Counted from the stretch's first letter, positions 10,693-19,822 are shown. The stretch: 23,114 bases of DNA from Fennellomyces sp. T-0311 (GCA_025266875.1 JALLLT010000124.1:1-23114), one strand, 5' to 3'. The notes: generated from the sequence alone by a model not told the origin. Program-made: numbers and translations.

Positions 10693-10917
10693 AAGAAAAT
10701 ATGCATGGATGTCAGTGCTTTCAAAGCGCCAATTATTTTGTTGATGATTGCTAACGAAAATGTGCTGTATTGCAAGTGTTTTTATAGAAGCGAAAAGAAA
10801 CCGCAATCCAATGAAAAGTAATGGCGATTACTTTTGGGCATTAACATGTTAGCATGGACTAAAGATAAAACTAATAACACTATATTTTGTGATCGTGTTT
10901 ACGTCTTGTATATCTTG

Positions 10918-10925
10918 TATATAAA
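10918..10925 (+). promoter_or_regulatory. TATA box of the DD34E transposase gene
   Basis: TATATAAA, 67 bp upstream of the ATG at 10992, followed by a pyrimidine-rich leader (TTTCTCCTATATCC). The rest of 10693-10917 shows no gene. Confidence 0.5.
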
Positions 10926-10991
10926 CCTATTTTTATAAATGGCGCGGTTTTTCATTTTCTTCCCAAATTTCTTTCTCCTATATCCTCAACT

Positions 10992-12619
10992 ATGCAAACA
11001 CGCTCGCAAACGAGAAACTCCACTAGGCGCAACCATGGCATCATCAAGCGCATTGCAAAGCCTCCTCTTCGTCGTAGTGCTAGACGATCAGTTAGACAAT
11101 TGGCAACAGCTTTAAACCAAATGGACATTGTCAATGACGAAATCCCAGGTACTTCCACTTAAATAATATATATTCAATGCCATCCAGTACTCTTACTAAT
11201 GCCGCATTTCATAATATAGCTGGCACAAGGTCACTTACAATTCCGGATGAAGATACTGAAATGGTGGTGGAATCAATTGATTTCATTCATGAAGAAGAGC
11301 TTGACGACGAACAGTACAACTTTGAAGTTACCGGACTTACTTTCGATCAGAGATGGCGCTCACAGCCCAATGATGGCTTTGACAGTAGCGACGAAGAGAT
11401 CGAAACAAACGAAAGTAGCAGCGATTCAGATGATGAAGAAGAAGAGATCGTGTTACTTTCCCTTACACCGGTGACTATTGCAGTTTCTTCAGAAGACGAT
11501 GGTATTCTACAGCCAGCTACAGGAAAGCGGGCGAAAGTAGCTCCTCAAAATCCTCGTGGAAAATATGCCACACATTCACCGGATTTAATGCGGCGGACTT
11601 TGATCATGAAAGCAATGGGTCAATCATACAGAAAGCTTGAAGAAGAATTTGGTGTGCCAAGATCTACGATTTGTGACCACAAGCATCGCTCTCGCAACAG
11701 AGGTGGTAATGCAGAACCTATCCATAACAAAGGTGGAGGATCAACAAAAATCACCAGTGCTGGTAGCAAGTTCCTTGTGGATACAGTTACAGAATTCAAC
11801 ACTCTTACATTGCACCAGCTCCGATACTTATACTTTCAACATTTCAACGATACGCTAGATGCATCGACCATCTATAGACATCTTGTGAACAAATGTAGAT
11901 TTACGATCAAGCGTACACTCCCATATCCAGAACGTCGTACCAGCGACGATATCAAGAACCAACGAGCCGAGTATATCGAGAAGTACGTCGATTCGGGAGA
12001 TGTAAAATACGAAAAGAACTGCGTGTTCGTCGACGAGGCTCATGTCATGGCGAATATGCGACGCAACTACGGGTGGGCACCAGTAACCAAAACACCTCAC
12101 GTTATGATTCCGAAAATGTATGCCAGATCACGTTCTATGCTGGCTGCAATCAGTCATTTCGGTATCGTAGAGGTCTGCTTGAAGGTCAACAAGCCCGGAA
12201 AAGGAGGCGGAACTAGAGCACACGACTTTCGTGCCTTCTTGGACCTTGTTATGGACGAGCTTGACAAGCGAGGTCTACAGGATAGAGGGTGGAATATTGT
12301 ATGCGACAATGCCTCGATTCATAAGGCCGGCAACATAGCATTTCATGTTATCGAGCGTGGCTACAGAATAGTTTATTTGCCCCCGTATTCTCCGGTCCTC
12401 AATCCGATTGAACTTTTTTTCTCGAAGGTAAAGCTGCTTTTCCGACATGTCGACCCAGAAAGACAGCTTGTTGAACCAACAATTGAGAGCCAGAATCACG
12501 ACTTGGAACAGCGCCTCATAAAGGCAATGTCCAAAGTTACACCGCAAGATTGCATCAAGTGGATCGAACACTCCATGGATTACTTTGGTCCTTGTCGTTC
12601 CCGTCAAGACGACCTTTAA
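10992..12619 (+). CDS. DD34E transposase (Tc1/mariner-IS630 superfamily), spliced
   Basis: Cuts and joins the ends of its own transposon at TA sites. Exon 1 is 10992-11148, the intron 11149-11219 (GTACTT...ATATAG with a TTACTAATG branch-like site, phase 1) and exon 2 11220-12619, giving 518 residues. Order of parts: a very basic N-terminus (RRSARRSVRQ, likely nuclear targeting or DNA contact), an acidic linker (DSDDEEEEI), a helix-turn-helix region (MGQSYRKLEEEFGVPRST), a second DNA-binding region, then the RNase H-like catalytic domain. Catalytic residues are visible: D in NCVFVDEAHV, D in WNIVCDNASIHK and E in PPYSPVLNPIE. The last two are separated by exactly 34 residues. All three are present and the frame is unbroken, so activity is plausible. 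The ATG at 11177 would fall inside the intron. I chose 10992 because phase and composition support it. Confidence 0.9.
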
Positions 12620-12798
12620 GCACCACTCGATTCTTGCTATACCTTCCCATTACTTTCATATACACTTGACCTTTTCATTTTATCCCCTTAGGTATTTCAG
12701 TATCCATTAATTCTACATTCATAAACGATGTCCATCCTAGTATTATGTGAATGTGATATTGAGTGGAAATAAGGGACCAAAATATATATTGACATAAA
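12620..12798. other. Convergent intergenic gap between the two transposase genes
   Basis: The two genes end 179 bp apart, tail to tail. The gap is AT-rich with no gene and no clear AATAAA in either direction; 3' ends probably overlap here. Confidence 0.5.
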
Positions 12799-14309
12799 TT
12801 ACGAATCTTGACAGATATCGCACAAGCACCTAAACGTACACATTGCACAACCTTTGATGTCAGAGGCTTCTAAGCTTCGGATAGTCGACTCCATACGGAT
12901 CCAAATTGCATCTTTGATACTGGCTGACTTATGTCTCGGAACCCTCAGTTGCACTTCCTCGAACAAAACGTCTACAGGATTCAGGGGAAAATGGCACGGT
13001 GGCAGAAAGAAAGCATTATGACCATGAGCACTGACTATTTCAGAAATCATTGCTTTGGTCTCAGATGGAGCATCATCGAAAATGATGCTGTATCCACGCA
13101 TCTGCTTCTCTTTCAGTTTGGACATGACAATGCGCACAAACTTCTTGACATCATCGTTTGTGGCTGCTCCTTCAGCGTACTTGTGAGTATCATAAATAAT
13201 CTCGGTACGTGAGCAAGCAACCAGAAAAACAACAAATGGCTCCAGGAATGGCTTCGGTTTCCTTTCTCTTGGAATGATATCCTTGCCTTGATCCTTAATT
13301 CTCTTGGTATGCGCACGTTGCTGTCTCTTCTCGTCAAAATAGGTGCGGGCGCCTTCGACATCATACGCCATCTCACCAACAAAGATGCACCGGCTGGGAT
13401 TAACTCCTGCTTCAAACAGAGAGTGTAGGCAATCCTGCGGATTACGGCGTCCTTCGACAGAATCCTCTTGGTCCTTGAGCAAAGTCTTATGGGACTGCAT
13501 TGTGATATTAAAGGTCTGTCGAATATACTTCTTGAGAGTAGTTTGAGGGATCGAGTCCCCAAACTTGGACGAGAAGTCCTCATAAATATCCTCGTACGAT
13601 GCAAGGCTATGTGTATCGACGTATTTACAGATACGGCGACGCATTGGTTCGCTTATGTCCACCACTTTCTTCTTTGGACCTGGTTTCTTCTTCTCCCACT
13701 TTCCATTTCTGGCATAACGGTTAAGGCTGGTGCGAAAGGTACTGGGATTGATATTGTTATCCTTGGCAGCCTTTGCTTTCGATTTTCCAAGAACCCTTTC
13801 CACCATTGCTTTCTTGAGGTTCTCGATTGAGGGGGGGTTGTACTTTCCTCTCCCCTTTTTGGCAGTGGTGCCTTGAGTTATGTCTGTCATATCGTAATCT
13901 TCATCCCTGTCAATTTCACTGCCGTCTTGGGAGACTACATTACCATCGCATAAGTCTATACATCCTTACATTTTAAGCTACATGTACACTCACTAATATT
14001 TTCACCATCCAAAGCTATACCACCAATGGTATGTGCGAGTAACTCAACACCAGAAGAAGGTGACGTAACCACGGAAGAGGAAGCAAGGCCCACAAGGCCG
14101 CTAGCAGCATCCATGACATCCGAATTTGAAGGCACACTTTCAATCCGAGGACGCTTTGCGTTATGTTGGTTATCAACATCCATGACGTATTCGTCAGAAA
14201 GAGATGGGGAAGGAGAATTGTGAACGCGTTTGTTAATAGTGGGTTCCATTTCGTAAGAAGGAGTTTGAGGAAGGAAAAAATCACTTTCGACACGAAGCAC
14301 CAACAGCAT
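12799..14309 (-). CDS. Transposase paralogue with degenerate catalytic triad, spliced
   Basis: Exon 1 is 14309-13994, intron 13935-13993 (GTGAGT...ATGTAG, 59 nt, phase 1), exon 2 13934-12799, about 483 residues; a second ATG at 14249 would give 463. Exon 1 is Ser-rich and acidic with a nuclear-signal-like AKRPR. Exon 2 has an N-terminal helix-turn-helix of the Psq/CENP-B kind (ERVLGKSKAKAAKDNNINPS), a basic KKKPGPKKK patch, and a Tc1/mariner-type catalytic fold. Where the active transposase has VDEAH, this one has CIFVGEMAYD (Asp to Gly). IIFDDAPSE keeps the second Asp. FHFPL-type loop CHFPLNPVD has Asp instead of Glu. Spacing between the last two is still 34 residues. The frame is intact with a good intron, so it is probably expressed but is likely catalytically dead. 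A role as DNA-binding partner, regulator or inhibitor is inference. Confidence 0.85.
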
Positions 14310-14370
14310 TTTGTTCTCCTAGTCCATATCGTACAAAGCATCTAATTAAGTAATTTGTGTATCTGAAGCG

Positions 14371-14968
14371 CTTCCCCTTTCTGAACGACTCAAAACAACA
14401 GACTAATTCGTGATGCTGAAAGACATAACATAAATTAGTCTTCGTGGCGAAAATTGCGAATGCCGATTAGCGAACGTTTGGGATCTTATTTGCGAATAAA
14501 CCTTCCGTGTGCCATGAATAACCTATGCTCTTCTGTGTATAAATAATTGATAGCTTATAGCCGAAAACTATGTGGCTCGAAAGTGAATAATAACAAGGCC
14601 CACTGCTAAAAACATGGTTACCCCATCACTAATAATTTCAGTGAACCGAACAAAAGATTCTATGTTTCCATAGTGAATAATGCAGGGCAAGTGACGAACA
14701 GCAAAGAGGCCAAGTCGCGTAAAAGATGTTCTTCATCTGGTAAAAAAAGTATACGCCGGTACCGGAATTCCGAGATTGTCAGAGCGCGAATAATTATTTG
14801 ACACCACCGGAAAATTGAAAGGACCCCAGAACGCGAAAAATTATTTGACCGTTGAGTGAAAGAACTGCGTGCCACAGCGCCAAGTTACCACACCCCGTAG
14901 CACAAAACTCGCACCCTCGTACATAAAAGATTATTTCGGCACTGTCCGACTTCAAACGCAAAATCCTG
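14371..14968 (-). repeat. Right terminal inverted repeat of the Tc1/mariner-type transposon
   Basis: Reverse complement of 9658-10255 with equal length. The internal 23-bp direct repeats recur at 14780-14802 and 14827-14849. The 14310-14370 stretch between it and the paralogue's start codon must hold that gene's promoter; no canonical TATA box is visible there. Confidence 0.92.
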
Positions 14969-15330
14969 TATCATTTCCTCGTCCTCAGTGTCATGGCACC
15001 TCTCCTCCACAAGAACCTCCGCGCTCAATGAATCATGCATCACAACATCATCGTCGAAATTGTAATTCGGTGATTCCCACTGTTCGTTATCAGATCTGGC
15101 ACTGAAATCTTCTGCGTCATTCGTGTAGCTTTGATCAGATTCATTCTAATTGATAAATTCCATACTTAGTGAAAACAACTGCTTACCAAACGACAGCGAA
15201 TACCAATTTTTACCCACGATATGCCCACGCACTGCGCGTAGTGCTCTGATTTCTTTACGCGCGAACCAAATTGATTGAAGGAACTGTTGCAATTGAGACA
15301 GTAGAAAGGTTTATAAACAGCGTTTGGCAT
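14969..15330 (-). pseudogene. 5' part of Tnp2-like transposase gene 2 (zinc-finger exon and exon 2 start)
   Basis: Exon 1 (15330-15187) starts at an ATG and encodes a C2HC zinc finger: Cys11, Cys14, His30, Cys34 in FYCLNCNSSFNQFG...SEHYAQC, a typical N-terminal DNA-binding module for this kind of transposase. The intron is 15146-15186 (GTAAGC...TTAG, 41 nt, phase 0). Exon 2 runs from 15145 as an acidic segment (NFDDDVVMHD, EERCHDTEDEEM) up to the TA at 14969-14970, then continues at 9655 on the far side of the 5.3-kb transposon in the same frame. Both halves are open, so this gene was continuous before the insertion apart from the two TAG codons downstream. Confidence 0.82.
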
Positions 15331-15565
15331 GAGGAATAGCGCAGCAAATCTGTGAAAGCCATTTTTTTTAGGAAGTAAAGTGGAGCTCCGAACGACGAAA
15401 CCCCAATCAGGGTTTTCGACTATGTAAGTTGGGTATTTTAGGGTTTCAATTTCCTATGGTGCCTTAATTATATTATTATAAAGAGCTTGTAATTAAGCAT
15501 CATCCACCAGTACAATGGCATGCTGGATGAACATTGTACACCACGTTTTTACATATCCAACATAC

Positions 15566-15787
15566 CTTATCTATATAATCCAGCAATACCACGATCTCAT
15601 CTTGCGCTGCACAGCCTATTGAAGTACCCCACGGTGTAATATCAGCCGTATCCATATCGATATCGCGTGGTGATGGTTGAACTTCATGTGTATCGGCATG
15701 CTTAAGCAGCGAAAGAATAATCCTTTTTTCAGGCAACAAAACACCTGCCGCTTTTGTGTTTCCGCATGCTGTGTATAATAATGCCAT
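15566..15787 (-). CDS. Possible exon of an unrecognised gene
   Basis: An open frame of about 74 codons beginning at an ATG at 15787 and ending at a good donor site (GATAAG then GTATGT at 15565). It includes LLPEKRIILSLLKHADTHEV and an acidic, plausible coding segment DIDMDTADITPWG. I recognise no domain and cannot place a downstream exon before gene 2. It could be a stray open frame; retained only as a candidate. Confidence 0.2.
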
Positions 15788-15789
15788 AA

Positions 15790-16424
15790 TATCAGCGCCA
15801 TAAAACCAGTATGGTACCCGTGGTTACCATGAAAACCATAAATGAAAGCTATTTGAGCTTGTTGTTTGCGCGTTTTGCTGATGTTGAACAGTTCATATAT
15901 GAAAAATAAAAGCTTACAAGCATTTTTCTCAGTGGAATCGCGTCAGTTCGCTGTTAGCGTAAGGCTGGTCGAAAAGAACGTAGTTAATTTGCTAAATCTT
16001 GTTGCAGATGCGTTACTAGGCGAAATGAATCTTCCAATCTACAAAAGATTAATAAGCCCATCTTTTAAAATCTTCAAAGATCCAGCCATGTTCGTTCTCA
16101 TCTGGCTCCCACCCACTCATCTCGCCAAGGTCCAGTCATTACCGTCTGTAGTTGTGGTCACTTTATACTGTACACCCGAGATCGTTGTTCAATTGTGCTT
16201 TTCTTTTTTAAAAAAAACTTTAAATGAGAGTAAAGGACTTTACACTTTTTTTGCTGAAATTAAACCATCACCCTCACCTCAGGCAACTGAGTTTTTCCCG
16301 ATTTGTCACCATTTTGCTTAACAACTTCGCCCTCAGATTACCCCTTAGCTGTTAGCTAGTACTGCTGAAATTTCGGCCCAGGTAATATAGGTGTGGCCGA
16401 ATTTTTTATTTTTTTTTTATTTTT
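15790..16424. other. Region without a supported gene
   Basis: A plus-strand open frame (15866-16321) and broken minus-strand frames exist, but neither shows a recognisable domain. A weak inverted repeat, TTCGGCC (16371-16377) and GGCCGAA (16394-16400), precedes a T-rich tract. Confidence 0.5.
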
Positions 16425-16453
16425 GCTAGAGCAGCCTTTCGGGCTGCTCTAGC
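16425..16453. repeat. Perfect 12-bp-stem hairpin
   Basis: GCTAGAGCAGCC (16425-16436) pairs with GGCTGCTCTAGC (16442-16453) around a 5-nt loop. A T/A-rich tract lies on the 16400-16424 side. It sits just beyond the 3' side of the DIRS element. It may be an element end or an RNA-processing or termination signal; the sequence alone does not decide. Confidence 0.75.
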
Positions 16454-16509
16454 CAAAATTAATACTTCTTAAAATTAATAGAAAGTAGTTTTTGAGATAG
16501 ATCGAGTAA

Positions 16510-16803
16510 ATCAACAAGTTGATGCGAGCGAATCGGTAGATGTGGTTGGCTTCCTCAAAGCCGCGCCTGATTGGCTTGTTTATTTTTCGTAATAATATAA
16601 ATCTAGTTTTTGTACTATCCTAGTATCCTTAGCCTTCCGAAAGCAAGCAGAGTATGCAGTAATTTTTTCGCTAGCTATAGGGGTGAATACAGATAGCATG
16701 ATTTAAGAAAATAAAAATGATAAAAGATCTTTATCAAAAAAATGTTGAATCTAAGGGCGGGTGCCAACCACATCTACTGAGTCGCGCGCATCAACTTGTT
16801 GAT
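16510..16803. repeat. 41-bp inverted repeat at the 3' end of the DIRS element
   Basis: 16510-16550 and the reverse complement of 16763-16803 share 38 of 41 bases. The 16763-16803 arm encodes the last residues of the recombinase (NQQVDARDSVDVVG). Read on the plus strand, the other arm encodes a near match (NQQVDASESVDVVG) and continues open into GFLKAAPDW. Each arm begins with the small palindrome ATCAACAAGTTGAT. DIRS elements are known to carry inverted termini and internal complementary regions; this may be such a part or a broken inverted second copy. Confidence 0.75.
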
Positions 16804-17785
16804 TGTGAGGCATATTCTCTACCACAATCGCTGTTGCTGCTCGCTCATCTCCTGATGTGGTTCTGTTCTCTGTTGAAAAAATTGCTGTCTCAATTTCGGC
16901 CCCACGCTGATGCTGACGATTTGGACGTAAGTAGTATCGTTCGAACGTATCGGTCCTCAGGCTCCAATTTGCATGTAGTTTTACTGTCTGAATGGGGATT
17001 CTTTGTAGAACTGCCTTTGTTGCCGCCGCAGCTCGGATGAAATGTGGTTTATACTGCTCTGTATCAATCTTCACACAGGCTATGAGCGTCTTCAGCCAGC
17101 TGGCTGTCGTGGCTGGTTTGATAGACCGGCGGTCCTCTCGATCAATATATGCAAGGAAAAATGTATGATCTGGGCCAAGCTCGCTGGTTTCCTCACGCAT
17201 GCTCCGTGTTTTTTCCATAAACACCTCGGTGGTGAGTACTGGACACACTTCTTGATCGTCGACTGGACCCAAATTTGAGACCTTTGCTTGGCTCTCCTTT
17301 GGTTTCCGGATTATCATCGTTAATCCTTTCAGCTGGCCATAATGATCACGATAAATGGTAACATCCCTCCATTGTAAACGCCCTAGGTCTGAGCGAATAC
17401 GCCACATTGACGCGATCGCTAAAAGCACAAGTGTTTTTTGTTGGAGCTGTACTAGGGACAACGCTGTTGTCGGACCTCATGATCATACAAGGTTGACCAA
17501 GTTTTCCATGTCCCAAATCTCACTCACCATATTCGGAATTTCGTGTTCCTTGCGTCATGCCACCTGAAAAAAAGCAAGCAGGGTTTTATGGTTGCCGATA
17601 TCTTCAATATCCAGTTCCAGAACATTGAACACTGAAGCCAAGGCTGATCTTGTCGTATTCATGTGCATAACTGACTTGCCGTCCGATTGCATTGCCAACA
17701 AATAATCTGCAATTCGATTGACCTCCAATTCGCAAGGATCCAAACCTTGAGGTACACACCATTCAGCCCATCACCTCCAAGCTCC
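16751..17785 (-). pseudogene. DIRS tyrosine recombinase
   Basis: Would integrate the circular DNA intermediate without a target duplication. The N-terminal part (17785-17555) shows EWCVPQGLDP, then NRIADYLLAMQSDGKS and TRSALASVFN. The catalytic part (17461-16751) has the conserved Arg in IRSDLGRLQW, HFIRAAAATKAV with the HxxR box, ANWS and the likely nucleophile Tyr in FERYYLRP. The link between the two parts is broken by a frame change around 17540-17570 and two in-frame TGA codons near 17484-17492. The 5' end is separated from the RNase H region by the solo LTR at 17791-18218. A further TGA follows GAWR near 17772. Not functional. Confidence 0.87.
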
Positions 17786-17790
17786 ATCAT

Positions 17791-18218
17791 TGTGGTATCG
17801 TTTAAACGAGGAAAGGCTTTCGAATGACGAGACCAAAATAAGATGATGATTTATTGAGGAAAACTGCTCTCTATTTATACTGTTGATGAGTTCGGAACGA
17901 AGAAGGCGAATGCTTTGTCTAATAAGCCTATGATCCATGTTATTGCCGACTTTCATATGATCTTTCCTTATAGATGAAGGAGCCGAAGAACATATGGAAC
18001 CAAGTTAAAGGAGTTGCCTTACGATCGGTAAACCCGAATCAAGGTTGCACATAAGAGCAATGCAATGGTTGCACATAAGAGCAATGCAATGGTTGCACAT
18101 AAGAGCAAATAAGGCAATCGATAACTGTATGGTTGTTGATGTCGTAATGACAGCGGATATAGCATAACGAAGGAAAAGCATGTAACCATGGAAGATAGTG
18201 TATGTCGGGAATACGACA
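17791..18218 (-). mobile_element. Solo LTR, 428 bp, inserted into the DIRS element
   Basis: On the minus strand it begins TGTCGTATTCCCGACA and ends GATACCACA (TG...CA). It is flanked by a 5-bp direct repeat ATGAT on that strand (18219-18223 and 17786-17790). Removing it rejoins QASYD with GAW in the DIRS frame. Inside, on the minus strand, are a TATA-like TATAAATAG (17871-17879) and AATAAA (17850-17855), as expected for an LTR promoter and poly(A) signal. It is a different family from the 317-bp LTR. Confidence 0.87.
18043..18113. repeat. 24-bp tandem repeat, about 2.9 copies, inside the solo LTR
   Basis: Unit GGTTGCACATAAGAGCAATGCAAT at 18043-18066 (shown here as its two parts GGTTGCACATAAGAGC and AATGCAAT), again exactly at 18067-18090, then a partial copy to about 18113. 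On the minus strand it lies upstream of the LTR TATA box, where LTR enhancers usually lie. Confidence 0.9.
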
Positions 18219-18223
18219 ATCAT

Positions 18224-19500
18224 AGCTTGCTTGTGTGGATGATCGAATCTGGTCTGCCAAAAACTGTTGTAGCTCCCTTGTCAGCCCTAGTTTCATTTGT
18301 TTCTCATGGATAACCGCCAAGCGATCAAAGACCAATTCTGGAAACTCGGCAGTTGCAAAGGTGGCCCCTTGCGGATCTTCAGTACCATCGGGTACCAGAA
18401 TTGCGTTGACCATGCCGGTGTCACCAGTATTGCTTCCTTGACTCTGTCATATTGAAGTTTGTGAATGACCTTTGAGATCAGCTTCCATGGCAGGTTGAGA
18501 TAAAGCCCCGTCTTGGGCCACTTCTGCTGGAAAGCATCGATTGCACTTGCTTCTGGATCAGGTCTGTAGCTCCAATACACCGGCAGCTGACTGTTGTGGC
18601 GGGCAGCAAATGCATCTATCTTCAATACGAGTTTCGGCCATCTCTGGCAGATGCTCTAGAATACTTTCTTTAGTAGCTTCGCCTCGTACCATGGCTGCGT
18701 TTTCCTGCTCAGTCGATCCGCCACGATGTTCTGCTTGCCTGCAATGTGTTGATACTGTACTTCTATCCGGTAGCTGTTGCACAATGCCTGTATTTCCAAG
18801 GCTTCCAATTGTAGTTCCTGTGAAGCGGTCCCTCCAGCACGAAAAGCATACTTGATCGCTGTCATGTTGTCGGACATGAGACGGATGGCAGTGTTTTGGC
18901 ACCTTGGTCCATGTAGCTGCAAAGCTATCTTGATCGTCCTAAGCTCTCTGACGTTTATTAACAATGCCTGTTCTTGCTTGGTCCAAAAACCCCCAGTCTT
19001 GAGCATTAGGGAGGACACCCCCCACCCTGTTAACGAAGCATCCACTTGGATGGTCATGCTGGGCTCCCTCATTTGCGACCTGTGAATGGGCATGCCCTTG
19101 ACCATTGACTGTGTTTGCAACCACCATTGCAATTCTTGATGGGCATCGTTGGATAAAGAACATCTTGCTTCCCATTGGCTGTGATGGTTCTTCAGGCCCT
19201 TCACCAGATCTCGCTGAAGAAACCGAACATGTAGCAACGCTTCGCCTACTGCTGGTATCATACTGGTCATTTTGCCAACCAATGCTGCAATCCATCAGCA
19301 CGAATGTGGTTGTGACAGGGCTTACCAGACCCGCTGCCGGAGTCTGGCTAATTTTTCCACTGGAACCTTGAGTAGCATGGTCTTTGTATTGATCTCGAAA
19401 CCCAGAAAAGTTTGCTGTTGCATTGACGTCAGCACACTCTTGTTCCAGTTGATCAAAAAACCTAAGGATTGCAAGTGATTTACTAGGAATTTCATATGAC
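18224..19500 (-). pseudogene. DIRS reverse transcriptase C-terminus and RNase H
   Basis: 19498-19330 reads as the end of a DIRS-type RT (LGFLINWNKSVLTS, QQTFLGFEIN, KVPVEKLARLRQRVW), then a frame change. 19282-18656 is the RNase H domain with conserved acidic residues in VDASLTGWG, LINVRELRTI, LMSDNMTAI and IVADRLSR. 18625-18293 continues with the region IDAFAARHNSQLPVYWSY and GLYLNLPWKLISKV, which in DIRS elements follows RNase H. 18413-18224 continues into LTRELQQFLADQI up to the solo LTR. Several frame changes separate the parts. The RT catalytic YxDD region is missing because the sequence is cut at about 19500. Confidence 0.85.
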
Positions 19501-19505
19501 GTGTG

Positions 19506-19822
19506 TGTGATATTCAACAATAAGAAGAGGCAGGTAAGTGACGAGACTCAAGTAATGACTGATTTATTTCGTATGTTGAATCATCACTTTAAATAATAAA
19601 AGCTTATTCTCGAGGGGTTGGATCATTGACATGGTTGTAAGGCACATGAACCGCTGTGGTAACCAGGGTTATGTGGGTTTCACTAAGATAGGCAAGGTTA
19701 TTACAATGAACGCATGTCAAGACAGGGATGTGGCTGTAGATCGGAAAATTAAAGTAACCCGTTGTCAATAAGCAAACAAGGGTAAATGATGCATAAGCCA
19801 TACTCATGTTGTGGATACAACA
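19506..19822 (-). repeat. 3' LTR (317 bp) of the Ty3 chromovirus
   Basis: TGTTGTATCC...TATCACA on the minus strand, with the same length as 6408-6724. AATAAA occurs near its 3' side (GAAATAAATCAG). The polypurine tract GGAGGGGGGCAA (19823-19834) is directly upstream. The 5' LTR is not in the window, so no target duplication can be tested. Confidence 0.88.

Larger units (their letters stand above)
9658..14968. mobile_element. Tc1/mariner-IS630-type transposon, 5311 bp, with three genes
   Basis: Both ends begin CAGGATTTTGCGTTTGAAGT reading inward, and TA flanks each side (9656-9657 and 14969-14970), the hallmark duplication of the Tc1/mariner superfamily. The terminal inverted repeats are 598 bp (9658-10255 and 14371-14968), of equal length and apparently identical. 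Removing the element and one TA rejoins exon 2 of the Tnp2-like gene in frame (DTEDEEM joined to IDGAVSTGH), so the boundaries are well fixed. The cargo is a small basic protein gene, a DD34E transposase gene and a convergent transposase-like gene with degenerate catalytic residues. Identical arms, three open genes and clean splice sites suggest a recent insertion and possibly an autonomous element. Ordinary Tc1/mariner elements are 1-3 kb with one gene, so the size and gene content are unusual. Confidence 0.92.
16510..19500 (-). mobile_element. DIRS-type tyrosine-recombinase retrotransposon, truncated and decayed
   Basis: Minus-strand order is RT C-terminus, RNase H, connecting region and tyrosine recombinase, which is the DIRS arrangement and excludes an LTR retrotransposon (no integrase). 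The upstream half of RT and any gag are missing, because the element stops abruptly at about 19500, next to the LTR at 19506. A solo LTR occupies 17791-18218. The 3' side contains an inverted repeat (16510-16550 with 16763-16803). Several stops and frame changes make it defective. Confidence 0.85.

Noticed and set aside
6725..15500. CACTA-style terminal repeats around Tnp2-like gene 2
   Set aside because: I looked for CACTA/CACTG ends and a 3-bp duplication on both sides and found nothing convincing, so no element boundary is given.
15866..16321. 151-codon plus-strand frame in the gap before the DIRS element
   Set aside because: Low-complexity hydrophobic composition, no domain, and broken minus-strand frames look equally protein-like.
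18939..19520. 193-codon minus-strand frame over the DIRS region
   Set aside because: Shadow of the RT and RNase H frames, which carry the family motifs.
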